64,000 nt of DNA from Pomphorhynchus laevis (GCA_012934845.2 WNNJ02001213.1:124001-188000), one strand, 5' to 3'. Positions 38,801 through 53,800 are shown, numbered from the stretch's first letter. The notes: a model not told the origin generated them from the letters alone. A program made the numbers and translations.

Positions 38801-41800
38801 AAAATAGAAATTATGTAAAAATACATTTTAATTTAAAAAGTTGAAGATTATTCGATTAATAGCAATTTAAGATTTACTAATAAAAGTAAATAATTTTAAT
38901 TTTAGCAAATACTTGCGAAGCTTTGTAGATTACATGATAAAATAATTTTGAATTTCACATTTTGAACTAAAGTGCATTCTAAGATAACATACACATATTC
39001 GATCAATATATATAACATTTATAATAATGTAGTAAATATAAAAAATAAAACAGTAGCAGTAATTTACAATTGATTATTATTGATTGATTATTTAAGCTTA
39101 CGAATAATTTCATTATATTAATTGCGAATGGAAAACAAATTAAGGATTATCAATTTTACATAAATATATCAACCATAATTCGTATTTTCTGGTTGTTTCA
39201 TTCCTCGTCCAAATTGGTAATTTTGTTTTTGTTGATATCAATAATTTAATTTAACACCAGCCAATGCTGAGACCAATTGATTAATCAGACACCAGCTAAT
39301 AAATGACTATGGAATAATTTAAGAAACGTTCGGGAATATAAATCAATTTGACTACGAAATTACAACAATTGTGTAATTTATTCTTTTTAATTAATTATTT
39401 GATTGAATAATAAATAAAATATTTAATATTATGATACTATAATAATATTATTATAATATAATTTAAAAATTTATATATTAATATAATATTGATAATATTT
39501 GATACTAGGAATATTAAATATTTATTTAATATTGATAGTTAAAGCTTTACTAAGCGATAACATCAGCTTGAAATTATTTAAGGTAATCAACTTGACGAAA
39601 TTTAAGCTTAAACAACACATATACCCTTTCGGCTCCATTTTTAAACAGAATAAATTGTAGTGTTTCATCTATAAACTTTTTCACTTCTGTACATTTCATT
39701 TGTAAACTAGTTTCTGATTCATTCGCATCCTTGAGTTTCTCTAAAATATTTGCAAATACATGATTTAAAATTCTTAATATTTATTTATAAAATACATATT
39801 TTCCAAACAAAAAAATTTATTTAAAAATTTGTTTGAGAAATTAAATTATGTAGCGATTGTAGCGTTGATTATACAATATATCAGTCAGGCATATAAAATT
39901 TTGCTTTAAACTATCAAGGTATTTTTACAAAATATAAAATTAATAATTTTGTTAATTTATTCCAGATTACATTGTTTTATTGATAATCATAATACTTTAA
40001 AGGTAAAGCAATGCTGTACAATAAAGTAAAAAAAAGTAAATTATATGTTGAATTCTAATACATTAATTAAAATCGTAAATGTATATAAAAATAACTACTT
40101 GTAAATGCATCAAAATATTTATAAAGCAAGTAGCAAATTTACACATAATTTAAATTACACATAACTTTAAATTAACGACCAGAACATCTTCATAAGCAAT
40201 CCTTAATAAGTTTAAAGAACCTTCTTACTGATTTGTCAAATTCATAAAAGATGTTAAAGTATTTAAAGTTAATATTTGTATTCTAGTAGCATGTAGGTCA
40301 GTTTAAAAATTTTTGTTAAGAAATTATTAATCGGCAATTTAACTAAAGTTAGCAGCATCTTACCAGAAATGTATTCTTTTAAGGTAATTAAAAGTCTCTG
40401 AGGTTTCTCATGAGCGATAATACTCTTCTGTGAATGTTTAATCAACGATTCTGAGCATCGCTTCAAATTAGTACATGCCTAAACAAAAGCAAAATCAGCG
40501 AAATGTCGATAATTCGTAACGTTTAAAATAAAATTAGATAAAATAGATAATTTTATAATTTTGTAAAATTGGGTTGCAAATTTGCAAATTTGCAAATTAA
40601 CATATCTAAAATGTTATGCTAAATTTAAGAATTGCTAAAAAATTATAAAAATTTGGTGAAAAAAAGGGTTCATAAAAAAGCAAAACATTTTTACAGGAAC
40701 ATGTTTAAGATAATTTTTAAATGAAAATAGTGAAAATAGCATTTATTAATCTTAACATTAAATGTTTAATTGAATATTATTGTATTTTAATTGTAATTTT
40801 AATTGTATTTTATTATTAAATTAAATTCTGCATGTTAAATGTTAATTCTGTATGCTTCACGCAAATTGATAAAGACAATATTATAAACGCTTGTAAAAAA
40901 CTAACGGAGGTGCAAGTCTGTCAAGATGTGATTCGAATCTATAAAGTTTATGATCACAGATTTCGTAAATCATTCCCGTAACCTTGCCAGAGCCTTGGCT
41001 GATTTCACAATTCGATAATCACTGATAAAATTGTTCATGGAGTTTATGATGCGTTTACGACATGTAAGCTTGTCGCTATCCCAAAGAAATCCGTGGGCAT
41101 ACAACCGATAAGAGTTCGTGAAGTGACGAGACTCATAATATGTAAAGTCATACTTGAGGTTCTAAAATCCAACTTCAAGACGTGACTGGAAGAAATTAAT
41201 TGGCAGCATCACAACGAGACGGAATTGAGTTTGTCTTCCATTCCTTTAAATACGCATTTATGTCAAAAAACAACATTGTGTTCTTGCCGTAGATGCAACA
41301 AATTCGCTAACCTCTCTTAATCGAAAATCTGATATTCACAATATACAATACATATGTACTTAGTTGGCTTGTGTTCTTTCTAACACTTACAAAACGACCT
41401 TCAGCTAGTGCTTAAAGGTACAAGCATATTTCCTTGTGAAGGGTTTACATAAGGGGACTCCTCCGTTATGGAGGCTTTTTTAACATCATCACTGCCGTTG
41501 ATCAACAAAATTAAAAATAGTGTCCCAAGCATCACACAAGTTTGGTTTGCGGTTGACGCAAACTTAGTTGGTACCATTGACGAGTTAACTATATAGTATG
41601 GAATATATTAAAAAGTAGATTTAATGTAGATTCTGTTGCACTCGATAAATCTCGAAGTTGGCCTCATCTACTTGATCGATTATCAGAAGTAGCCAAAGTT
41701 ATTCCATATGTATCTTATGTCAACCTAACAAAATCAGCACAATGGAAATAGACTCACTTTTCAGAAATGCCACCTTCGAATAGTGTATTTGCCAGCACTG

Positions 41801-44800
41801 TTGACCATGTTAAAGGATAAGCTTTTACCATCTTTAGCAAATTGAAACTTGAATGATGATTGGTGAACAATATTGACCTCTCCTCTGAGACTTAGGCGTA
41901 CTAAACCCCATTTTTTATTCCACACTTGAGTATGAAAATGCACAATTAATCTGCGCTACTAATAGTTTGGAGTTTACAAAAGATACTCCGCGACAAGTAA
42001 AATCAGGTGTTTAAAAAGGTATTTCATCCCATTGTATTAATATTTATATGAATCGTTTAAATGATTTCAAACAAAGAACTCAGCATGTAATATTAAATGC
42101 GATTAATCATGCTACCCAGAATGATACATCATCGTGGATAAATGCGCTTCATCTAACCGTTGAAAGCGTTTATATGCATTCTCGTGAATCTAGATATGAC
42201 CCTATAAGCGATCTTTCGGAGCAGAATCGCTTATGCAATATCAGAAATATATCATCGGGTCGAAGTTGAACCAACATTGAAAAAAATTCCGAACAACTTA
42301 GAATTCAAAAATAATTCAAAAACGAGAAATAACAGTGATCATCTAGACATTTCATGTTTTGGAATACAGAAAAATCGATATTAGCAAAGTTCTTTTGACG
42401 TCATTGTTTTCTCAGTACATGCTCCGTTTTATGGCAAAAGTTCGCCTCCCAACTCATTTGAATTGAATGAAAAACGCAAGAACAGCAAGTACGGTGAAAG
42501 AATTGCCAGTGTTGAAGAAAGCAAGTTTGCACTGTTAAATGTTTCTACACCCGGAGGAATTGGACCGCGAGCCCTTAAGCTACTTAAATTTATTGCCTCG
42601 ATAACATTTAGGTCAAAATCAAAACAATATGGTGATGTATTGGGACACTTGAAAAGTAAGATGATTTTCTTGATTGCACGTGCTTCTTTATTACGCCTAC
42701 GAATGCCTCGCTGTAGAAGAAAACATCCAATCTTACCTGGCAAATACAACTAATTTATAGGCCTATTTGCGAGAACGTAATTTTTGTAAATTAATTTTAT
42801 ATAAATATAGAAAATAAAATAAAAAATATTTACAGAAAATTGCATTTGACTTTAACTTCATAACTCACACATTAAGAACATGTAAAATCAAATCAGCTAA
42901 CTGAGTCTATGTATTTAATATAATTATAAAATAAACAAAACATAATAATGCTAAATCAAAATTTAATAATTAAATAAAATTAATAATTGTTTTTAGATTT
43001 TCTATAATTTAAATCAAGTTAAAATAAAAAATTGAAATTTAAAATAAACGTCATTTTTATGAATTGGCTAATAATAACAGACGTTGTATCAGAAAAAGGA
43101 TTAGAGGTCATCAGGAGGAACTGCTATGTTATCAGGTTTTGACCATTATTCTTTAACCCAACATAGCAGCGGGGTCAAATACTCCCTATTGACGTAACAC
43201 TAGATTAAAAACTGCTTTTGAACACAACTATTACCCTTTAAACCTAAAAATCTTTTACTTTAAAGAAAGTTTACAATACATAAAAGATTACAAAATTTAT
43301 TTAACGAACGACGGGTTAAACGAACATATTCCGTCATAAAACTTTCAAATCAGATCAGGTAACTAAGTCTACACATCTAATATAACTATAAAATAAAAAA
43401 TAAATAAATAATAATGCTAAATCAATAAATCAAAATATAATAATTAGATAATAAATAATTATAAATAATTGTTATAAGATTTTAAATAACATATCAAGTT
43501 ATAATAAAAAATGATTAATACTTTAATAATATTTTGTTGATTTTTAACTTATATCAATTTAAAATTGAAATTTATCATAAAAGTTAATTTCATGAATTTC
43601 CAATATTTGATTCAGCTCCAATATTTCTTTATCAATAATCGATCAACTATTTAAAATTAAAAATACTAATAATTAAACAAATAATTATAAATTAAAATTA
43701 ATGCTAAATAAAATTTAAATAACTAAATAATAAATAATTAAATAATAATTATAAATAATAATAAATAATATATATAATTTTAAAATTAAAATTTTAATTT
43801 GATGTATCAGAATAAGAATTAGAGGTCATCATCAATATCTTATTTTTGTTGATATAGGGCCTATTTTTACAGGCCCTATTTGCGGGAACATAATTTTTGT
43901 AAATTAATTTTATATAAAAATAGAAAATAAAAAATATTTACAGAAAATTGCATTTGACTTTAACCTCATAATTCAGACATTTAGAACTTGTAAAAGTTCT
44001 AAACTCTCACTTTTGTTAATTAGCTAACGGCTAATAATCAATAGCAATTAATAAAAGCATTCAAGCATTTAATTTTTGTTCAAAAATGTTGTATTCAATA
44101 AAATATGATTAAAATATAGTGATGTAATAATAGACAACGAACATCCCTATGGTAATCGTATAAAATTGTGCGAGGCTCTAGAATAGGCGCAGGAAAATAA
44201 TTTCAGTTCTTAATCACATAATCTTATGGTACAAAGTGCTGCCAAACAATGAGTTAAAAACGAATAACATACTTTCTTATGATTTCTTAATTAATTCAGT
44301 ATTATTTAATTTCAAATTATGATAAAAATCGTAAATTCAACATCTTGAATTTTCGATTTCAAGATTACTAGATATTTCAAATCTAAAATGATCAAGCAAT
44401 TACCTTTAAGCAACTCAACTTTCGAGTGTCTATCCAATCAAGTAAGTTGTGAAGCGTCACCTCAAGCTCTGCACTAAATCCATTGCTAAGCCATTGCTTG
44501 TTATTTATCGCGAGAAGTTCAAGATAAAATTGATTTAAACTACTTATTGTCTTAACAAGAGACTGCAAAATATACAACTCAAAATAAGATAAATACCTGT
44601 CTTAACGTAGCGAAAAAACTCAACTGTGAATTGACAAGTCGATGACGAGTGTCGATACGTATGAGCAATTTATGCCAATGTTTTGTAGATTCTGCTAACA
44701 TATTATCAGCATCTGCGTTTAAAGTGGCTAAAGTGCAATGCCGTTTCATCATAGATATGCGCCTCGTTAATACGTTCAGCATTACTGAAATTTCCTAAAG

Positions 44801-47800
44801 ACATTCGAGAATGTATTTTGCTAAGAGTAACAATTCACTTAATTTGATTTACAAATTCAATTAGTATTTGCAAAAATAAATGTCTCAAATAACTGTCGTT
44901 ACGGGTAACTGATTGATTTAATCGATAAGCAAATTAATTTGTCTGAATCAGACATTGCAAGTATAAATTATCAGAAATCAAATTGTAAAATTATGTGAAC
45001 ATTTTTGCATGAACACTTGTGCCCATATATCTACAATCAAAGAGCAAATGTTCCCCTTTAACCACAAATATAAAAGTATTAAAGCAACGTTTGAGAATAT
45101 GTTCAAAATTGTTGCAATTGTTCATTTCTGATTTATTTTGTAATTCCAATGTGTATCACCGAAATGTTGTATTTCACCGTTAAACGTCATAAATTGTGGG
45201 CAACCAGCCGATGATATTAAAAATTATATTTATATATTTGGTAGAGACTAGGACTTTGGTTGTTTTATACCGCAATTTAAAACTTGGCATTTTTAAAAAC
45301 GTTTTCGGTTATCATTAAGCATTTCGAGTGATAAGACATGATCGAATAAGCATTCAATATATCAATTAATAATCAAATAAGCATTCAATTAATAATTAGA
45401 CGTCATACCGAAGTAAAAACCATTTTACTTATCTTTTGAATTAATGCTTAGAGTTTGATACAAACAAATGTTCACTACCTCACTTTGTAAATAGTGTTAC
45501 TAGAGAAATTGTTTATCGTGGTCTTTATTTTATTCAATTTTATGATATTGAATTAAGGAAATCGTATCAATTGTCTGCTTTAGAGGTTCTTAGTGGTCTA
45601 TCATGGGTGGATATTTACCTCCTATGATAAATATGGGAGGATATTTATCTTCAATATATTTATTTATCTTAAATTTCTTTAATATTTATCTTTATAACTA
45701 TCATGGGAGGATATTATCTCTTTAATATCGTGAATAATGTTTTTTCTTAACATAAAATAAAGATTTTATGTAAAAATAAAATGTAAAAATCTTTATTCTA
45801 TCTATACCAGCATCTATTGCCGTATAAAAAGTTGTATTTATAGTACGGAAGATATTAATATATAGAACGGAATACGACACACTAAAAAATATGTGCATTT
45901 GATACAATAACATTTAGATACCTGAAGCTTATTCCTGCATTAATATAAAAACCAGATAATTTTCATTTTAAAATGAAAATTATCTGATTTATCTAGTAAT
46001 ATTAACTATTATCTAGTAATATTAATATTAATATTAACTATTACTATTATCTAGTAATATTAATTACTTCAGCTATAAATTAAACTTCAGTTTTTCAGTT
46101 TTACTTCGCTCTTATCATTCAATCAATAAAGATGATGTGTAATTATTTTAAATTTAAACTTAACGAAAAGTATAAGTTTAAACTAAGATTTTGTGAATTT
46201 TACGTGAAATATATATATATTTATTTTTCACTATCATAAGAATAATAAAACTATATTTAAACATTTTGCATTAAAAATCTATCAGACAAATAAATTTATT
46301 TATTAATAAATTTATTATTTATAAAAATAATACATAATTTATAATGAGTTATTTATTATTAATGTGCAGTTAAATTATCTATGAAATAAATATTTCATAA
46401 ATAAAGAATTTTTAATTTTAGTATTTCATTATGAAATAAAGAATTTGTTACAAAAAAGTTATTTTATCATTAAAACATTAAAACTATATAACTTATATAG
46501 TGAAGTTTCTATAACTTCACTTCTATAACTTATAAAATATATGGGCAATAAAAATAGAATCATCTAGATTATCAAAATAAAATTTTGATTGTCCAGCTGC
46601 TTTTCATATAATTTTTGGACCATGAACATCCTCAATAAATAATTTAAAATTAGTTATTTATTATTGATACAAAGTTATTACAATTAATAACTTTAATTTA
46701 AAATATGATAAAATAAAGAATTTTTAATTTAAGTATTTCATTGTGAAATAAAAATTTGTTATAAAAAGGTCATTTTATAAAACATTAAAAGTATTTTTGA
46801 AAATATCCATTTCCTTCTTCTTTTATAAAATCTTTATGGAACGAAGAAAAGTATTTTTATTTAATACAACAAAACGTTTATGTCCGATATTTCGATAGCT
46901 ACTTCTATCATCGTCCGGAAATTACAAAAAATTACTAAAGTTGCCATTTATACATTAAACATTTGCCATTAAACATTTCATGTTTTATTACAATAAAACA
47001 TAGAAACAAACTTCAAAGTAAAATATTACAAACATACATTCACACACATTCTATAGAAGGATTTTGTAAAAATCAAACTTCAAAGAAAAAACATTACAAA
47101 CACACACTTACACGCATTCTATGCAAAATTTTTTAAAAAACAAATTTCAAAGAAAAAGAACCACAACCCAAGATTAAAAAATATATTAAATTACTAAAAA
47201 ATTATCAAAAATTATAATAATGAAATAAAATAAATATTACGTAAAATAATAATATTAAACGGGATAATATGGTGGGTGGTATATCACGAAATGTATTGAA
47301 TTTAGGTCATTATATGAACTTTGATGACGCTTCAATTTTATCATATGAAAGTGATTATCTTTCTCGTATAATACAGTAGGCATATTTTATTAATAAGAAT
47401 AAGATTTGACCTAATAATAAATCTGATTTTAATTTGAAAATTTCCTATTAGTTTTTAATTAGTTGTAATCCATATTGAACTTGGTTAATTATATGTGTTT
47501 GATTTGTTTGTTTTTTTGTTATCAATTTTACGTAATATTTATTTTATTTCATTATTATAATTTTGATAATTTTTTTGAGTAATTTAATATATTTTTTGTT
47601 TTTAATCTTGGGTTGCGATATATTTTTGTGATAGCGACCTACGTCATAACATTTTTACTAACGATGTCTTAATCAACGATCCAGAGTGTATAACTAGTCA
47701 TGTAAAATCCTTGTAAGTTTTTAATGAAACAAAGAACTTAACTTTTACTTAACTTGTTAAGTTAATTGTCACTTTAAGTTAAAATATAATATGATATAAT

Positions 47801-50800
47801 AAAGAACTTTTAATTATGTATCATTATGGATGTTTCAAATCAATAGCAGAAAGTCGCAAAAAAATACAAAAAATCATTTAAGTATTTAAATGTAAATTTC
47901 ATAAACCTTTAAAAAAATAATTATTTAAAAATTATTTAATTATTTAACACACTTTCTGCAATAAAGTAGAACAAACAACGAGTGAAAGCTTATTTTAAAA
48001 AAGTTCATTTATTGTTTCATATTAATTGTCGATTATAATATTTTTATTATGTAATTTTCAATAAAATAAAAATTAATAAAAAAAAATAAGATTTAAAAAC
48101 AAATGGTTCTATTGCATTTGAAGATGAATATACTAATTTACTAAGTGGCAAATGAATAATTCGTAAATACTTCAATTAACTAAACAACTTTATTGAGTAC
48201 CTGTGCTTGAGCAATTATTGATTGGTGAACACTTGAATTTGAGTCGGCCTCATTAGCACAGTAAGCAATTTTAAATGAATTTTGAAGTCGGTGATCAACT
48301 TCATCAATAAATTGTAAAATCTAAAATAACATAATCCAGCAAATAAAAATTCTAAACAAAACTGCAATATTTTGACAGACTTGTAATTCAAAATTCAAAG
48401 TTAAGTTAATTAATTTAAAATAAAACCAGCATTGATGTAATTTATTACTATGCACTGAGATAAATCCATTCACGTATAGTTACTGATATATAAACCATTC
48501 AATTATAATATAGTGTTCTAATATAACTATTGCAATTTAATCAATTGATATATTAATGATAAATATTGAACAGTTGTATGGATGATTATATAATCAAAAA
48601 TTATTAACTATAAAGCATTAGTTTTAACAAATGATTAATTTAGTCTGAAAACATTTTAGATAACTATGGGCACATTTATTAAAAATATGGACAGATATAA
48701 TTTGTTAAAGAAAGACGATAGATTTTATTCATCTTTTTATCGAAATACAAAAAAACTTTAGCAAAATCATTAATGAAATCATAAAAATCCTTTAATAAAA
48801 TCGTACAATAATACCATAGATCATTAATCACTCATAATCTAAAATACATTTATTTTTATACTAAAGCTCATTTAAAAATGTGTTTGTATTAACAAACGAA
48901 TAAACTAAATTATATGGAATGAAAGAAATTGTCAATTGTCAAAATTAATAATTTTTAATAGATAGTCTTGTCGATTCTAATAAAATATTCAAAATTTAAA
49001 GTTCGCTAACCTTAGAATTGTTATAGTTCAATCTGTGGAACTCAGCTCTAGTAGCAAGGCGCCTTCTCTGTTCTTCTGCATATTCCGTAAATACGGAATT
49101 TCTTTTCTCAACAAAACTTATAATTTCAGAAATCTTTTTATTTATTGCTGACTTATCCTTTATATTTATGCTTACAGATTCCTCGTCCAAAATCTTAAAG
49201 ATAACGTATTTCCTCAAAGCTGCACACATTGAATACCTTAAGCATATCCTTGCCTCTTTGAATTACTTCATGAGTTAGACCCAATATACGATCATCAAAC
49301 GTTGAAACATCGGTAACTTGTTGAGATAGCTGACAAAACATTAAGACATTAGCAATTACTTATTCTTAAATATATAGTGATCTAGCAACTGATAATTGTT
49401 GATATTTACATGCAAATATCAAATCAATAATATAATGGGTTATTTTCTGTTGATGTGTGCAACAGAGTAGTAAATACATTCTAATCTTTAAAGAAAATTA
49501 TGCAAAAAAGGTTAAATTTGAAACATGCGTGACATTTTAACAAATGCGTGATAAATGCTCACGAGATTCAGATTGTAAGATTTTATTAAGCTAACAATTT
49601 ATACAAATGTGTGTAATAAAGAAAAATTTTAGAGTATGCACAAATGTTATTTGCAGAGCGAAAATATTTATTTCACAACAAAAAAGTCCGATTTTTGATC
49701 TTTTCATTTAGAAACATAAATACAAAACGAAATAACAAATACGATTTAACATTTGTTATCAGAGCAAATATATTAGCTAACGAAAGCGATCTTATCTTGA
49801 TTCGTGTTTTACTGATCTTAATAATCAATAATTAAATAATTCATGTCTATAAACAACAACTTGTATAAATACATTATGTAAAATTAGTAAAGTATAAATA
49901 AATCTGAAATTATTAATTATTAAATTTATTAACAATAAAATAATAAATTTATGAAAAAATATTAAATAATTAAAATAATTTGCCTTTAAATTTAGATCAT
50001 TTTTAATAAATTCAATGAAGAAAAATATGTGAAAAACATGTGTGTAGCGTTTATACAGAAAACCGATAATGTAATGTCGATACACTAAGCAGATTGCATA
50101 CTAGAAAATAACTAGCCCAAATAGTATTAACAACAATTCGGCTCAAATACAGATAAACACAATCTATTATTAAATACAATTGTGCTCCAAAAGAGATGAG
50201 CACAACCTATTGTGCTCATCTCTATTGTACAGCACAACAATACCATACAGCACAACCTATTGTGCTGTATGGTATTGTTTGGTAAACCAAACAATACCAT
50301 ACAGCACAGTTTGGGCACGCAGAGAAATAAATCCGTGGAATGAGATAGACTATTGGCATGACGTAACAATTTTATTTTTCTAATCGGTTTTGGCCAATTT
50401 TAACGCAATTAGGCGAATAAATCGCCAATTTCCAATAGAATAGAATTTATTTTATTTGGTGAATGTAGACGAAGCCACTTACAGGTCACCAATAGATAAA
50501 AATAAAAAAAATCAAATTCAGTAATAAATAAATTATAGTATATATTATATTGTGTTATATATTATTTTATATATTATAATATATAATACAAAATATTTAT
50601 ATAATATATAATCATATAATTTAACATATCATAATAAATCACATCTTGTAATACATCACATTTTGATACAAGAAATAATGTCATGAAATAGAACAGAATT
50701 GAATTTATTTTATGTGGCAAATGTGGAGAAGGAGCCACTTACAGGTCACCAATACACAAAAATAAAAAAATCAAATTCAGTAATGTGCATTGACCAGAAA

Positions 50801-53800
50801 TGTGTAAAAGATGCAATATGTCAGGTTTATTATCGTTACATTGCCAACAATGAATTTTGGTTTTAATAGACAAAATATATACGCCAGAGAGATAGATGTG
50901 AAATGAAGAAAGATCAGATAAGACTTTGACGAGGGAGAGGAGTTTGATTCGAAGGAAATGTTTAAAGGTGCGAAAGGGGAAAAGAGGAGCGAATGTCAAC
51001 GAAAAGGCGGTATCATGCTAGTGGCCAAGAAACATGGTATACACTGAGGTCATAATTAATGCTATATCTAAGAATGGCTAAGAGACATGTGCGAATGGAT
51101 CGTAGAGGTAGAAGATATATGAACTGAGTAGTAGGAAGGAAGTTAAAGATAGGATAATAAATCTGATATACAGGAACCAAAAACAAGAAATTGTAAGCGC
51201 ATTGTAATGCGTTGAGAAATGCTAAGACAATAGATAACAGTATATGGTAAGAAATATAATCAAAGCGTTAGTGGCTTAATAAGATAGAGCAGCTGTGTGC
51301 ATAACGAGTTGAACAAGGCGTAGTAAGGATTTGGGTAAGCTGACTAGAAAACTGAGAAAATTGTTCAGTTGAAGAAGGCTAAGTGATAAAATAAGAAATT
51401 TTAAAAGGTTGAAGATGAGGAGAGGTTTATTATCTAGAAGTACAGAGAATTGTTATCACGTTGGAGAGGAGTCAGCCTTAAGACGAAAACAACTTTCAAC
51501 TTGTCTTTCACTTCGAATATCAGCTTTGGTGAGTTTAGTTTCATCGGTTTACTGTTAGTTTTTTACGTCTAGGAGTATTTACTACTGGGTTATATTTCAT
51601 TGATACCTGACGATAATTAAAACATTTGTATTGAAATAAATGAGTTTTTAAAATCAAAATCGCTAAAACGTGCTACCGCCACATTTCTAAAGCGGTCTTT
51701 CAAAAGTAATACTCACATCATTAACATCAGTTTCGAATGTTTTCAAATTGAGCATAAATTCCAATGAACGTCTCTTGTCTGAACAGTTTTTGCTTATTGT
51801 GCTTTTCTTCTCTCTAATCGTTTTTATCATTTCTATACAAAATAAAATGAAATGTTTTAATGAATAATTCAATAACAACTTATTACATTTTATATTTTAC
51901 GAAATACTTTAAAAACGACACTTAAAATTGGGGGTCACAAATTTATGATTTGAGTAAAAATATTTAAGATTATTTGAAGATCATTATTTCGTATTCTGAA
52001 CAAAATCAAACCTCAGCGGTTTACCAAACGTTTTTGTTAACGATGATTTACGTAGTTAATCTATTATACAAGCAAAGGAAAGCTTCACAATTAATTTTAC
52101 ACTTATGTTAAACCGCATTTTAAAATTATATTTCAAAAATTGAAAGTTAATCTTTTATAATTTTGGAAGACATCATTATATCATCTTGTAGGACACAAAA
52201 TCGGATTATTATGGCATATTGACAGTATATACTAGTGAGTAAATTTTAACAGAACACATATTTTTATAGAAATTTACTGTCTATACACTGCGTATTATCG
52301 TTAATGTTGTATTTTTATGTTGTATTTCTCGTTGTATCATAAAAGAAGAAAAGAAACAATTTTATACCTGTACTAGACAAGTTAAAACAGAAGAATATTT
52401 GTGCATTTGTACACTCGAGTGTTATAAAATGTGTATGTATTAAAATACTTAGTACGAACCCGGACGATATCTTGAAACGAAATTTTAAAACGCGCTGAAT
52501 TAGGGTTTGTAAAGTTCACACAGCATATTGCATATATTTAGATATTTATATATTCAGTTAATTTATCGATATTACAAAAATTACAATTTTTATACCGCAA
52601 CATATCAACTCAGATGGAAATATCAACATGCTTATTGAGCTCGAAATATTGTATGCCATTCAGATACGTTATAAAATTGCGAGTATTTAATAAACAAAGA
52701 TTTAAATTTTCTCAAATTCGCAATGTGAGAAAACTTAAGATAATATCATCTGCGAGTTGATTAAAAATTAATTTATGTGATTGGTTTAAAAGTATTCAAA
52801 CTCGATTTAAAATAAGATCCTAAAATTTTATTAACAAATAATTAATAATTTAAAATTATAAAAAGAATTATTTTGTATTAAAACTTATTAATTAAAGAAC
52901 TCGTTCCGATTAATTAAATAACGATCATTTAAAGATAAACTGATTTGTAATACTTCTTTGCTCTTCGTAATTGTCACTCATCACTCGTTAAGTGATAATA
53001 AGATCCATTAAATGATCACGCATTGATAATTACAATTTCATATAATTATTATTAATTAATTAATTATTGATTATTAATTATTTTATATGAGAATATGAAA
53101 ATTCAACTATTAAACATAAATGTTAACATTGCATACGAGAAATTTTGAATTTTTACTAAGCAATCAGAATATTGAAATTTATTTTATTTTCAGTTAATAC
53201 ACGTTGAGCGTGTACAAATTGATCGGTTATTGTAAATTATTATTGGCTTTTTCAAAGTCGGCAAATGCTTTCAACTTGAAACATCTTAATAAGATATATT
53301 ATCATAAATATATTATTTATTGATAATATATTATTGCATTATTATATTATAATATATCATTTAATAAAATTATAAATATCTATCAAGAATCAGTAAATAT
53401 TAAGTAAATATATTTATCAAGAATTTACTGTTATTTATATCAATAAAGTCATATCTTAAACAAGCAAGTATGTCAATGTATTTTGTATAACGAATTAAAC
53501 TAATAACAACCTTCAATATGATTTCGAATTTCGTCACGGAAAGTATCGAAAGATGACGGTAATGTACTAAATGTATCATAAACATCATCAGAATTATGCC
53601 AAATAAAACAAAACAATCATAAAAAATTACTTAAGGATATCGCTGGATAAATATGAAAGAAATATTTTGACAATTTTCGACTAATAACTAGGATAACCCA
53701 AAGTTTAGAACAAGTTTATATGAAATTTAGTGTTTTTGGCTTTTAGTATTATTACCGACATAAGAAGGAGGACATATTCTTGCTGAGCTTTCGACTTATT

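Larger units (their letters stand above)
44795..48200. other. Trio intron 7-8, gene-free
   Basis: Holds the 34-nt palindrome at 45.95 kb, a hairpin module at 46.89 kb, the tandem repeat at 46.98 kb and the MITE-like element at 47.16 kb; otherwise A/T-rich with nothing recognised. Confidence 0.6.

Noticed and set aside
42048-42269. Open frame of 73 codons on the plus strand
   Set aside because: It lies within the retroelement fossil and shows no match I recognise; not a host gene.
44784-44794. Nearer acceptor TTTCAG for Trio exon 8
   Set aside because: It would need an extra unseen exon to keep phase; the acceptor ten bases upstream joins exon 7 directly in phase 0.
49220-49236. A 17-nt intron between Trio exons 5 and 6 (acceptor GTGTGCAG)
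   Set aside because: The next frame after it is not spectrin-like; the acceptor CTTTAAG at 49194 gives a 43-nt intron and the expected ILDEESV continuation.
49825-50085. Minus-strand 86-codon Phe/Ile-rich frame
   Set aside because: Composition-driven open frame in A/T-rich intron.
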